NCBI GenBank assembly: GCA_947650285.1
Contig: CANTFL010001320.1
Coordinates: 50,616-114,615 of the forward strand
Source: Hyaloperonospora brassicae
Lineage: Eukaryota; Oomycota; Peronosporomycetes; Peronosporales; Peronosporaceae
Length of the DNA stretch: 64,000 nucleotides
Direction of reading: 5' to 3'
How positions within the stretch are numbered: position 1 is the first letter of the stretch; each line of letters begins with the position of its first letter. The position numbers were made by a program, and so were the translations under genes. The notes below the pieces were generated by a model. The model was not told where the DNA came from. It searched no databases and was given only the letters and a program-made list of their open reading frames with translations. Positions 15,002 to 26,300 of this stretch are shown here, piece after piece.

Positions 15002-15684
15002 TCAATTCATCAGCGATGAGACCTTCACGTGTCCCAGGAAACGCTCAGGCAGATTCGCTTCCTGCAGGCGCGTGCCGTCGTGATGGATTTTGCCGCTGCG
15101 TTTCTCAGCGAGTTCGCGCGCGCAGTGGATACAGGTGAGCTCAATGATTACGTCCGCGGTAGGGGGCAACATAACATCACGTGCGCCCCAGCTGATGCTC
15201 ACAAAACTGCTCAATTAGACAAGTGCGCCAAAAGCGGAGGACCGCTCTGTTCGTTGAGTGGTAAGCTCAGCCTCAAGCAAACGAGACGAAGGTCTGTGGT
15301 ATCTCCACACTAATCGATAAGCAAAGAGAAATTGGGATAGTACATGCAGGCGACGATAGGGCGTCGCTGGGAATCATTCGAGCCAAATTGTCCACACAAA
15401 CGCACAGTTGACCAGCGAGCGCACGTCAAAGCTTCGCTGCGCTTCGTTAGGCCTTTCGTGTGACAGCAATGGAGAAACGTGGCCGGAAAGCTCACGTTGG
15501 GCTGTAGCGCTACGTGCAGCTGCTTTGTCTCGCGACGAGCTCTGAGAGTCGACTCGTTGGTCCGATGGCCACTTACTTGGTCGCGTGACTCGTACTTCTG
15601 GTAGTACGGATCCAGCTCCAGCTGCGCGGTCGGTAGGAGGTTTTCTCGTGCTTCTTCACGAGAGGCAGCAGTGCTCCTGCTCAT
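15002..15684 (-). CDS. Small multi-exon gene of unknown function
   Basis: The ATG at 15684 begins a 36-codon exon (to 15577) ending in YYQKYESRDQ before a strong GTAAGT donor. An in-phase 24-nt micro-exon (15519-15496, LHVALQPN) between GACAAAGCAG and GTGAGC follows. A terminal exon ends at 15002 and encodes CIHCARELAEKRSGKIHHDG and then about 22 more residues. The phase between the second and last exon is unresolved. I do not recognise the family. The start lies only 38 bases after the stop codon of the SPRING-like gene, on the same strand. Confidence 0.35.
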
Positions 15685-15721
15685 TTGTAACCTACACATT
15701 GGACGCTATCAATCAAGTGCA

Positions 15722-16583
15722 TCAAGCAGACATAGACGCAGACTCCTGTGCAAGAACGAACCAGTCGTCGTGAAGGCCGTCGCTGTTGAAGGTCGGAAGG
15801 ACCTTCAGCGGTCGATGGATACCGTAGCAGAACAGGCGGTGGCTGTGGACATGCCAAGATGCACGTCGTAGTAAGTACATAGCTAGAACGCGAGCGAAGC
15901 GTGCAGCTGCTGCTCGCATGCCCTCACCTTCGATACGAGTTTTGATGCTGCACACTTGCCGACGAGGTGCGACAGCGGTACTGGCAGTACTGGAACACAG
16001 TGATCGCAGCGGGTTCACTGTAGATCGGGTGAGTTGGGTCCGCGTGTGTAAGGAGCTCCCGACGCGTGGCGGACTGGAAGTGTAGCAGAGGAACCGGTCA
16101 ACAGGTTCAGCTTGAAAAACGAGCACCGAGAAAGTCAACGCAGAGCGGTACATTGAGTGGGTGCATGCAGCAGGACACACACTGCTCAAAGACATTGCAG
16201 CAATGCGGCGGGTCCGTATCGCATCGGTCGCCCGTGTACTGCTGGATCCGCGGGAGACTGGTGTCGATCGAGTTGCAGCAGCCACATCTCGCCTTGTCCA
16301 GCTGAGACCGGGTGCACACTTACATAGCCTTCAGGACAAGAGGTGTACAACAAAAACGACGTCAGCCACTGCACGTAGACAACATCGCGGACTTCACTTA
16401 CCCATAGAATCAGTGAGTATCTCCATCCCCTGAACCGTGTTCTCGCATCCAGATTCGCTTCTGCCCAGCTTCAGGCCGTCAGTTTGTTCACGACGGAACA
16501 CTTGGCGCATCTCAGGCACGAACGCACGCGCTCGGTCCACTATGATCCGTGACCGAATCTTATCTTCGTTCAGCTCGTTCGCA
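15722..16583 (-). CDS. SPRING1: SPRING (C12orf49)-like, SREBP-regulating Golgi protein (5' end unresolved)
   Basis: Four exons join in phase: 16583-16402, 16318-16152, 16073-15928 and 15842-15722, with introns of 83, 78 and 85 nt. The product carries the cysteine signature of the C12orf49/SPRING family. CENTVQGMEILTDS matches the C-N-QG-ITD start, VCTR leads to CGCCN, then HCCNVFEQCVSCCMHP matches the CCxxYEYCVSCC core, and FQYCQYRCRTSSASVQHQNS matches the conserved C-terminal helix before YR...CYG. In animals SPRING is a single-pass Golgi membrane protein that supports site-1-protease activity and SREBP cleavage. The N-terminal membrane-anchor exon is not settled; a hydrophobic stretch beginning at the ATG at 16817 is a candidate but I found no convincing donor. 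The second intron uses a weak donor (GTACCG). Confidence 0.72.
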
Positions 16584-16710
16584 CTGCAACAATGTTGCAA
16601 CGCAATCGTCATTAGCACTCTCTCTCTCTCCTTTACGACACCTTCAGCTCAGCTCAGCTCCTAACTTAGCTACCGTACGCAGAACCAACTAACTGATCTA
16701 AAAAGCCGTA

Positions 16711-17340
16711 TCACTTCAGTCTCGACTGGCGACCGATAGGAATGAGACCGATGATCCCACAATGTAGGACAGTGCAAACGCCAGCCCCGTAGCCAGCAAT
16801 AGGCGCAGCGCGCTCATCTTTGAGTAGGACAGATCGAAGAGCGTGCCGACTGGACGATCCACCGATCGACGAGCATAGTATGCAGCGCAGCATACTATGC
16901 TGTACACACTGATGGCCGCGCCGACAGAGGTCCACAACGAGTCGAGTCAGGAACATGACAGTCGCGCCAAACAGTCTCCAGCGCACTGACTTCTGCTCGT
17001 GCCGTAGCTCCCGTTGGCGCTGCTCGGACGCTCGTCGGTCCTCTCCTTCGCGCATGAGCTCAGATAGAACGTCATTGTTCACCTCGTGGCGCACGTCGCC
17101 CACGTGGTTCATGTCGTAGAAACTACCCGTCTCGACTGACTATGCGTTCCACCAGAGGAGACTTTTCGACATTGTATCGCGCTTCTGCTGCTGGCCATTG
17201 GTTTGCGGCGCTGTCTAGCTGGACAGTATGCTGTATCGACGATCTCGGGGTTTCCCGAGCCTTTGAACAGCTTTGAACTGAGCTTCTTGCTTTCAGTCGT
17301 GAAGATTCGGGTAAGCCGCTGTTTGTGCCTGAAATGAATA
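16711..17340 (-). pseudogene. Possible small membrane-protein gene, exons unresolved or decayed
   Basis: Protein-like segments occur in different frames on the minus strand. One includes VETGSFYDMNHVGDVRHEV and a Glu/Arg-rich helix (17130-17000). Another, from ~16940, has two hydrophobic segments and ends at 16716. An 82-nt interval (GTCAGT...CTGAC...CCATCAG) would join these two in phase. Upstream, an in-frame TAG precedes VETGSF and no clean exon precedes it. It could be an intact gene with an exon I cannot place, the 5' part of the SPRING-like locus, or a relic. The family is not recognised. Confidence 0.28.
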
Positions 17341-17399
17341 CGAGGATGGACTATGAGGCGCACTGCAATGCAAGCAGCCAGTTGGGATTCCACAAAGAT

Positions 17400-19276
17400 G
17401 GACGTGCTCGGACAGCGTTGTCCACGACTTTTCAGATGAACGTCGTCGAGCGAACCTCTCTGTCATACGGCTAATGGCTGGCCGCTCAAAGACGCTAAGT
17501 GATAGTGTTGACTACTCATTCGTTTGTTGGACATGAGACGGCTTGTCAAGGCCAGAGCGATTGGCTCCAAGTAGTCTGTCTCTGATCGATTATAGACGGT
17601 ATTCGGCGCTGTAGAAGAGAGCTGTAGCGAGTGTAGTCGGCATGACGCTCGCGCAACTATCTCGTCGTGAGACGGGTTTTCCGTCCGTGCGTCCATTAGC
17701 ACTACAAGCACGACTATCATCGTCGGTCATTCCAAACTGTGAAAGCTGCTCTTGTTATACGTACGTTCTGGCAACTTCGATCGACGACGTCCTTTGGCAG
17801 CGCGTTCGTTACAGAAAGGATTGGACACGCGGAACAGACTCAATAGACGTTACGCTGCAGCTCTTTAGGGTTCCGGTATCTTCAGAATGGCACGCAACAG
17901 CACGTCGCGGAGCCCTTTTGCGACTGTTCGTACCGCCATGAGTGCATTGGCTTGCAGCTACTTTCACAGCTATACTTGGACCAATTTCATTTCCCTTCGT
18001 GGAATCCATTTGAGATTTCTTACTTCTTTTGTGGGATAAAGAGCCGCTTGACATGTCTGACTCACACATGCACGCTTCCTACAAGATGCACGCTCTCGAG
18101 GGAAGCTTAAGACATTCGAATGACGCCGTGATGTCGTCAGATGGGGTTCGCATCGCAGCTCGCTCAGCACTTTACTCATCTAGCAGTTTGCAGATTCTAG
18201 ACATGACACGGGTATGTGCTTTTCCGTGCTTGTGATGCAACAGCGCAGTGACTCATCACACCCATTTCTCGAATCAACGATCCTTAATATCAGCGGCCCC
18301 TTTGCACGCTACAGGACAACCTTCTTTCTCAAAATTCCGTTACCGATGGTCACGCCTTCACTATACCGTAATGTACCCGTAATATCGACAAGAATTCGAT
18401 ACCTCGTTAAGATACACGCACGATATCTTTTCAAACGATGCTTCCTAAAGGCACACGGCCGATGTCGTTTCAATCGATAAGCTCGAATCGATGCAGCCAA
18501 GATGCACTAGGCATTGCAAGCGGCATAGAATTATCGCTTGGGTGAGATGATTTATTTATCGCCATTCAGCACGAGAAGTCTCCACAAGCAGCGATTTGGC
18601 GTTCACCGCAGTCTCGTAGTTTTCACAATTAGCGTTGAAACACTGATTGTGAAAATGTCACGCGTCAAAGTATAGCAAAAGACAGTTCAGCATTGAAACC
18701 GTTTTTTATTTATAGTATAAGCGCTGAAACAGTTTGAAGAAACGCTGTGAAACTTAGAAATGGCTAGCTGAACGTTGAAATTTATTTGGCTTCTTTGGTC
18801 GACGTAATTTAAACTGAGAAACCGGAAATGTACATAGAAAATATAAAATTTTGGAGATAGACATGAATGGAGTACGAACGAACGCTTCATAATTATATAG
18901 AGCTTCGTAATTTGATATCAGCATTTGCATTCAAGCATCAGACCACTTGAACTAAATTTGTACAGATTATAGTTACCCAAAATGTAAAGTATCGCATTGG
19001 CGCGACTGAATTTGTCTCGTGAGTATGACAATCTCGTACCTCCAATGGATGTAGGTATTCAGCAGCACATAATGTCTCCTAAGCATCCTTGTTGAATGCT
19101 TCCCTATCCATAGCTATCCACTTGACCGCATGGTAGCCATCATAACTTCTTTTCTTTCCATTTTTTGCGTTTTCCGCATTTTATTGTCCGATGTAGTAGC
19201 TATTGGCTGGAAAGTTATGAGCCCATTACAAGCTCTTGCAATTACAAGGGGCAAGTCGATTAACATAAATTGACGA
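17400..19276. other. Gene-poor, increasingly AT-rich stretch
   Basis: No supported gene. From about 18,500 the base composition turns clearly AT-rich, marking the start of the transposon-rich compartment. Confidence 0.5.
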
Positions 19277-19284
19277 TTTATTTA

Positions 19285-19348
19285 GGGAATTGCTAAATTC
19301 ACACCTATTTTCCTTAGATTCACACTCTTCCTTCAAAATCTTATATAT
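19285..19348 (+). repeat. Left terminal inverted repeat
   Basis: 64 bases; begins GGGAATTGCTAAATTCACAC and contains two ATTCACAC words. It matches the right end (read on the minus strand) except at about four positions. Confidence 0.9.
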
Positions 19349-19476
19349 GAAATTCCTATTCATTTTAAGATTTGATTTCTGACAAAGGTATTTCTCAATA
19401 ATCTACTATATTATCAAGCCACTCGGATCGACCTGCGGCAGGTCATTATAGATGCAAGGAAGTACGTAACAGGCAC

Positions 19477-19907
19477 ACCCGAGAGATAAAACAGCATGAA
19501 AATGTGGTAGCGCAGAAAGAAGAGGAAGTTGGGCACGGCGTCGTACAAAGTGAGTGCATGACAAGAGTAGCGCGGCAACTCCACGAGGCACCACCATAAG
19601 CGGGAAGCCGAACATATAGCGTGAGGCGGGACAGAGCCTAGACGAGCCATAGCCGAGAGCTCACTTGCATGAGTGTAGAGCCCACTGGGGGTCGCACAAA
19701 GCCCACGGCATCGTGCACGATCTCTTTTACGGACATCATCTGAATTACTTTGAGCGGCAGTGACATAACGGCCCACGTGATTTTTGCCACTTGGCTCCAG
19801 TCCAGATCGCCACCTTCACGCGCCTTGAGGACCGTTGTCACTGTTAGGTACAACACGTACGCCCAGCCAGCGCAAGAGACGTCATTAAAGGCCAGCAGGT
19901 AAAAATT
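19477..19907 (-). pseudogene. Captured fragment of a 3-hydroxyacyl-CoA dehydratase (PTPLA/HACD) gene
   Basis: The minus strand reads FYLLAFNDVSCAGWAYVLYL, then a long membrane-protein stretch containing AVGFVRPPVGSTLMQVSSRL, a stop, and in a shifted frame VELPRYSCHALTLYDAVPNF and FLRYHIFMLFYLSG. These are the order and motifs of the PTPLA/HACD family (very-long-chain fatty-acid elongation, ER membrane); the motif with Tyr and the E-x-x-RY region normally hold active-site residues. At least one stop and one frame change break it, so it makes no enzyme. The source gene is elsewhere in the genome. Confidence 0.75.
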
Positions 19908-20000
19908 TAGTTGCGAAGACTACGCATACATAAAGAGGGAACTATGGTCAGCCTCTGCGTTGCAACCTGGACACTCGTCCGTATCTCCTCTTGTTCTCGC

Positions 20001-20246
20001 CTTTTTGGCCTGCACGACCGTTCGTGGAAAGTCGTCAAAAATAAAGCCACGACGGCATTCCGAACTCTTTATTGCGTCCTTAATGATACCGACGACAATC
20101 TCGCCGGTCACAAGTGCGCCCGACTCCATCGCGGCTTTGACCTTTTTGCCTATGTCGGTGCCAGCAGCTACAGCAGCGCGCAAGATGTCGCCCGTAGCAA
20201 AGTGGCAGAGAAAGTACTCGTCTTTGTCCAACGGCGATTGCGTACC
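20001..20246 (-). pseudogene. Captured fragment of an adenylate kinase gene
   Basis: About 82 codons read in one frame from GTQSPL to TVVQAKK. They include CHFATGDILRAAV (NMP-binding helix), ALVTGEIVVGIIKDAI and RRGFIFDDFPRT (normally G-F-I-L-D-G-F-P-R-T). The glycine-rich P-loop and the LID and C-terminal parts are absent, so it is a 5'- and 3'-truncated piece. The frame itself is open, suggesting fairly recent capture. Confidence 0.8.
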
Positions 20247-20250
20247 TTGT

Positions 20251-20314
20251 ATATATAAAATTTTGAAGGAAGGGTGTGAATCTAAGGAAAAGGGGTGTGA
20301 ATTTAGCAATTCCC
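20251..20314 (-). repeat. Right terminal inverted repeat
   Basis: Inverted partner of 19285-19348. The captured adenylate kinase fragment starts within five bases of its inner edge. Confidence 0.9.
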
Positions 20315-20322
20315 TTTATTTA

Positions 20323-23300
20323 ATCAGACGCAAATCGCATCTTAGTGAATATTCAGCAATTTTATCACTTAACATGATAGCCAACACCTTAGCTTACATC
20401 CTTAACAAAGATTCCATTAAAATCCCATTATTAGAGAACGGCGGTTAACAATAATTAGTAATTTAGGACTACAATGCAATTTGGTTAATTGTTTCGCGGT
20501 AGCTGACATAGGTCGTGGCATCATCCAGCAGGTCACCAAATATCTTCGAACGCGCGCAATAAGTGTTGAGCTGACAGTAAACGACATGTTATTCCCTATT
20601 TTGGTTCAAGTAAGCTTAGCATATATATCCAAAAACTTTAATCGCAATGATAGGCATCATTACACTACGTGAGCAGGGGGAAATCACATCGATAGTATGT
20701 AATTGTACATGCTAAATAAGACGCTGCAATCTACATCCGATGAAGCGGGTGTATCATGTTGCATACTCTTGTTGAAAATAAGATGCAGACCGATTCCCAA
20801 TCACGATGTAAAGCGTCGATTGAGCAAAGTTACTACGTGCTTCGCATGAGTGAGCAAAAGAAACGGGATTAGTTTGGCGCTTACCTACAGCTCTTTCTAG
20901 TATATTAGAGTGCAGTCCACTTACCGCTGACTTTGGTCGCCTCACACCTAGTGTATAGATTGTATTTTCTGTAATGGTCAAGTTCAAGAGGTTGATCCAG
21001 GAAGAGTCTACGCAGCTTCAGACGTGTCCGGGTCACTCGAATATCTTTGCGTCAGAAAGGTGTAGTGGCAAGCTCTACACCTTCTCGTGTCCGTATGAGA
21101 CAAAGTCTTCGATGAGTCGGTCAAGAGCATGTGATGAAGCGGATCGAGACGTGTGAACCCCAGATCGCGCTGCGACCAATTTCTTGTTTTGCTGTAGATG
21201 TGAGGCACACAACGAGGTGCACCACACACCGCGATATCGGGTCAAGCGATCTTGTATGCTGTGATCTTGGCTGATGCGATATTGGGTGCGTAATCTTAGA
21301 TGATGTTATCGTAGAAGATGTAATCATCTTGATTGACGTGATCTTGGGTGACGCCATCTCGTGCATCGCGATATGAAGATGATAAGATCACGGTGATGTG
21401 GCGTGGACTAACGGATATGATTGACGATCGATCTCGACAGCACAAGGTGACATGTTGTGTTCCTTTCTAACAAACGGAATTGGCTTCGTCAGAGGTTTAT
21501 ACTTTGGTTAAATTACATATAATGTGACATCAATTTACTTCTAATTGCACAAGTTTATTTTCTCTTTCCGGGTGGGATCGTTTGGTTTCCCGACGTCTGA
21601 CAAGGTCGACCGACCGCCAAGAAGATCACTCCTGTATTCTTGTCCAGGAGTGCAAGACATCTCCAAACCTCTTCAACTGCAATTGGACGCAGAGTGCAAG
21701 ATAGAGAGACGGCTCAAGTGGTCAGAAGGCTCACAAATCAAGCACCCATTTCGGACAAGTTGATCTCGTAGAGATCGGGGTGATTCATATCAATCACTCT
21801 ACAAGTACACCCGTGGTCTTGTGAAGATTTCCATACGACCACCAGCTCATCTCAACCAAGGTCGAGCTTTTGATCGGCACGAGTCCACCTAAAGTGCAGC
21901 CCGCCCTACCGACGTGTGCACAAGGTGAGGAAGTAAACAAACACGAAAGCGGAGTACCCCATCCAATAGCCGGTCGTCTGGACGCCAGTAGAGAGTCATG
22001 ATTACAATAATGTTGTGCTCACCACTCCACCATAAGCACAGCGACTGCCGATACACAGGGCGAAGCTGATTAATGTTACGCATTGCGCTAGTTCGCCGTC
22101 AAATTAGTGGCAATTGATGTGTCGCTCCCCTTGTAGAACGAAATAGTACATATGTAGACTTCACCGTGCTCCGTCAGGTCAATTAGACCTCATATCGCTC
22201 ATTTATTATCTCAACAAGACCGACATTGCACTCCCTTGTTACATTGATTACATCGTCGACGACAAAATCAACTTTTTGCTGTTCTAACTCTGTCAAATTC
22301 AAATAACCTATCCTTCGTAGCTTGTTTTGCACGTGTCAACATCCCCCACCCTTAAACCATCAAATGTAAACTGCGTCTACATTGGAAGCCTCCCTAAGAT
22401 TAGGCACGCTTGCGCGAGACATTCTTATTTCTCCATTGAATGTATTAATGCGCGATAAAGTTTGGAAGAAGCGCCATTTTTATTCGCGTATCATCACATA
22501 ACCGAAGAGAATATAATCGCAACTCCAAGTACTCGTAATAAGCATGCAGGAGGTAGTGCCCCACTACTACATGGCACATATTGATTACATTTCATTCGAA
22601 CGGGTCATATCACGCTTTGTTTGCACCGATCGGTGTCAGATAAGAAAATGATAATGCGACATAGTCGCAACGACTACTCTATCGCGTCATCATACCCTCT
22701 CCTATCCCCGCTCGGTCGCCATACTTCCGATCAGGATGCGACTAAGATTGATATGATTGCGGACTCGATAAAATTGTGTGTATAATACAGTTAAGCCCCA
22801 TAAGTACACCTTCTTACTCCTACGTCAAATATGTTTAACTACGAACTTCTAACGTAGAATCTCACTCATCGCTAATTGCGCGCGTCTAGCAGCGATTTTT
22901 GGCTTATTTAGCAGATATCGTGGCCAATATAAATTACTTATGAAGCGTTACGGTGCCGAATATTACCTCTTCGTGATACGTCTAACAATATTGACTTTCA
23001 AGAGCAGTACAATTAAATGTTTTTCAATGAGATAATATATGCATTGGCACAGTTCGTGTTAATGGCATGAAAGGGCTCACCCCATTATTCTCGTTACCTA
23101 CTGCGCCAAATAACTTCCAAATCTGCGACGCAGTGCTCTTATTGTATCAAGACGGATTATTGACGGAAAAAGCGACTTTCTACTGAGCAGGGACCCCGCG
23201 TGATGGCTCCAATGTACCTGCCTCCCCCTGACTGCGAGGTATACACGGCACACCATCCTGACAGCATCACTGAGATAGCGTCTGATCTAGCATCTCCTGG

Positions 23301-23339
23301 TATGGAATCCGGCAGGGAGCCTATACCAACGGGATATAG
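20323..23339. other. AT-rich non-coding region
   Basis: No gene or transposon end is recognised. At 21236-21390 there is a degenerate tandem of GTGATCTTGG- and GATGATGT-like units, possibly an old minisatellite. Confidence 0.4.
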
Positions 23340-26300
23340 CAAGTGAAGGGGTCGTCCCACGGCGAGACACCCTGCCGACGGTGTGGAGCAGTTCTAGATG
23401 TAAATAATTTGCCCCTGGCGTCATCCAGTGCGCTCGCCACGAAGAACATAGCGGATGGGACAAGATCTATAATAACGGAGATGGACCAGGCGCGAGCTCA
23501 GGACGACCGGGCTGGGCGTCCCGACAGAGACAGCGACCCTCGACTCTCGGCATCCTACCGGATCGGTGGATACCCCGTGGCTGTTGCAACAGGTTCGACT
23601 GTAATTGCCGCGGTCGCGGATTCGTGTGGCTGCGGTTATAAAGGCTGATGTGGCGTGAGTTGAGGCTCTCTCTCGGTCAACATCTGAAATGGATACTTCA
23701 CCGGCCGATATTTTTGTGGTGCAGGTGGAGAACAAGACGAAATCTCCGAATATTCAGTCGCTGGAAGCATGGCGCCGGATGTTCCGACAGTTGTTTGCGT
23801 CTGTTTACCACACTGCTTCATCTTGCTCGGAGGCGCTTCTTGACGCGAGGAAATGATTTTCTTGGCTAACTGCCACCGAATCTTCCTGCCTTTTTAAGAC
23901 CTTTTGAGCAGGTTTGTGTCAATGGAAAGGGCACTTAGTCGGACTAGCCACACTGGCGCACATAATCGTCCAAATAACTCTTGACTACCCGCTGGAATAA
24001 TAAACATATTGTTCACAAGCTATCGAGTCAGCACAAGTGGGATCAAGCATCAATTTTAGATCAGTGGGCGAAAGAAGTCAAAATAGACCTCTCGTATCCG
24101 TTCGGCAGACAAATCCATGGGGGATACAACAGTTGCCGATATGATGTTGTACCCCGCAAAGTTTTTTTGCCGCGGACATTGCACGTCTGCAGGTGCTTTG
24201 TGCATCCCCGTCGGGCTCGCTTCAGATTCGAGAAGGAACGGACGATGTGTGGAAGGTCACCGCTAGGTTTGATGGAAGGGAGCGGTCGCCTGCCGCCGCA
24301 TGCCGCTTTATCTAAAGCATTTTCTCATCAGTGGGGAGGGGTTACGTTCACTCAGCACTATCCCGACCCAGGTGAAAGGGGATTTAGTTCTCCACTAAGA
24401 CCGGTCTTTTGGGGTCAAAGTGACCAGGCAAACGACGAAGCACTGACCGAGACCATTTTGGAATCGGCGGAGCTAGCCCATATCAATTTGGCAGACCTTC
24501 ACCAATTGCTGCGTCAGACGAAGACCATCAGCTATGATCACGTAGCCAAGTCGATTCATTTCTATTTGTACGCGAGAGACGGCTGGAAGTCATAAAGAGG
24601 TGCTCGTTCTGTCAATGGGAAAGTTTATCGTCTCCGCAACTCCATGTTCCGGACGCACGATCGATATGGCTACGACAGCATGGCCTCACTGGCACTTTTC
24701 ACGGGAAGTATCTGGGTTGTACTGTGCATCTTCACAACCTCACCCAGTTTAATGACCTTGGGTGGACTGCGGCCTTCTTGAAGGCTGAAATTACTACTAA
24801 CTTTAATTAAGAAGACCTGCATACGCACACCCCAAGTCTAGTACTTCCGCCATTTGGAGATTCGCTTGTCCACTGGTCGGATGCCCTATCTTTCTGGGGG
24901 GGTATCTTTGCTTACTTTGGTTTGTCACAACTATCATCGTGAAGCCGACAAGTATCGGTTTACGTACACTGTGCTTACAATGTGGTAATCTAGGCCACAT
25001 TCGTGCGTGACGCCACTTTACTGACGAGCATCTGCATGGATCTGGTGGTTAGTTGCCACAAGGAGGATGTCAGGGAGATGGGACGATCTAGCTAGGATTT
25101 TTCCAGTCTCACTGAAATTAAGGCCATGGCGGAGCAGAGGTTCAGCCTTCGAACTGTGGCATAGGAGGCTGCGCAGGAGGTCACGCCGTCTCGGCCTATA
25201 GACACCTCTGTTCCAGCCACACTCTGCTCGGTACCGGTGCGCCCAGTACCCGGTAGCGCGCCTTAGACAGAGCAGGGAACCAAGTTTGCTCATATGGAAC
25301 TCAACCTGCGAAACCTCAATCGCCGGCGGCCAGAAAGTCCGGCATCGTCTCGTATCCGTCTACTCGCCATGGTAGACGCCTTCGGTGTGCTGAAAGATAA
25401 TAATGGGGCGAAGGGTCCTGACGAAGGGGTCGAAGTATCATCAGGGTATCCGTGATGACCGTATATCTCAGCGTTCATCCCCATGCTATATCGAAGCACA
25501 AGTGTCCCTGCCCACCTTCACGTCTTACAGAGGCGGAACTAATCAGTGAATCGGCCTGATAAGTGCGGGAAAAGAGCCGTCTGCGTCCGGACCTGTGCTT
25601 CTGACGCACATATGTCATAAGCGCACGACCCTTCGCTCGTGAAATAACCCCCGCGAGTGTACACCACTGGAGCTGGGACCGGGAGTCCCTGGCCCCTCCC
25701 GGGGGGGGGGTCTATACAAGCCCCGGAGAAAAGATAAAAATATATACGAACCACCCCCCAGGCCCCCCCCCCCCCCCCCCCGGGGGGGGGTGTGGGGGGG
25801 GGGGCCCCCCCCACCCCCCGGGCGCCCCCCCCCCCCCCTCATTGCCAGATCCAATTATGCGCAGGATCCCTCACAACTCATGGCGGCTCGAACATCTGGT
25901 GACGTGAATAGTATGCTAGAGTTGAATCAACAACTTGGGGTCTGCTCAGTCGAGACTCCCGCTACCATCAACTGCCTCGCAATGGCGATCGCACATACGC
26001 CATCAAGTAGTGCTTTGTGCGGACCAGATAAAGCTTTCGATCAGCTAACGGCCAGTCTTCAACGCGTGATAAAGTATCCTGGGCTTCTCCATTCGGAAGA
26101 TCAACCGGTCCATGATTATCGCGTGCAAGCGCTTATTCATGTTGAATGGGAATAGCCTACAATGACCCGGCAAGATGTCGACATCTTAAATGCGATTGCG
26201 TCTCGAAAATTGCGCCAATATTCCCTCCGACAGAGACAACCTTTGTTGGGGGAGAGAAACAGAGATATCGAGACATCATCCGTATGGCCTCCAATTTTTG

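Larger units (their letters stand above)
19285..20314. mobile_element. Non-autonomous TIR transposon carrying two host-gene fragments
   Basis: The ends are inverted repeats starting GGGAATTGCTAAATTCACAC on both strands. They match over about 64 bases with four mismatches (19285-19348 and 20314-20251). Directly outside both ends is the same 8-bp word TTTATTTA (19277-19284 and 20315-20322), an exact target-site duplication. Between the ends there is no transposase; instead there are minus-strand fragments of an adenylate kinase gene and a 3-hydroxyacyl-CoA dehydratase gene. The 8-bp duplication suggests hAT-like or a related superfamily, but the terminal bases are not typical of hAT, so the superfamily is open. 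The architecture is that of a Pack-type element that has captured gene pieces. Confidence 0.88.
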
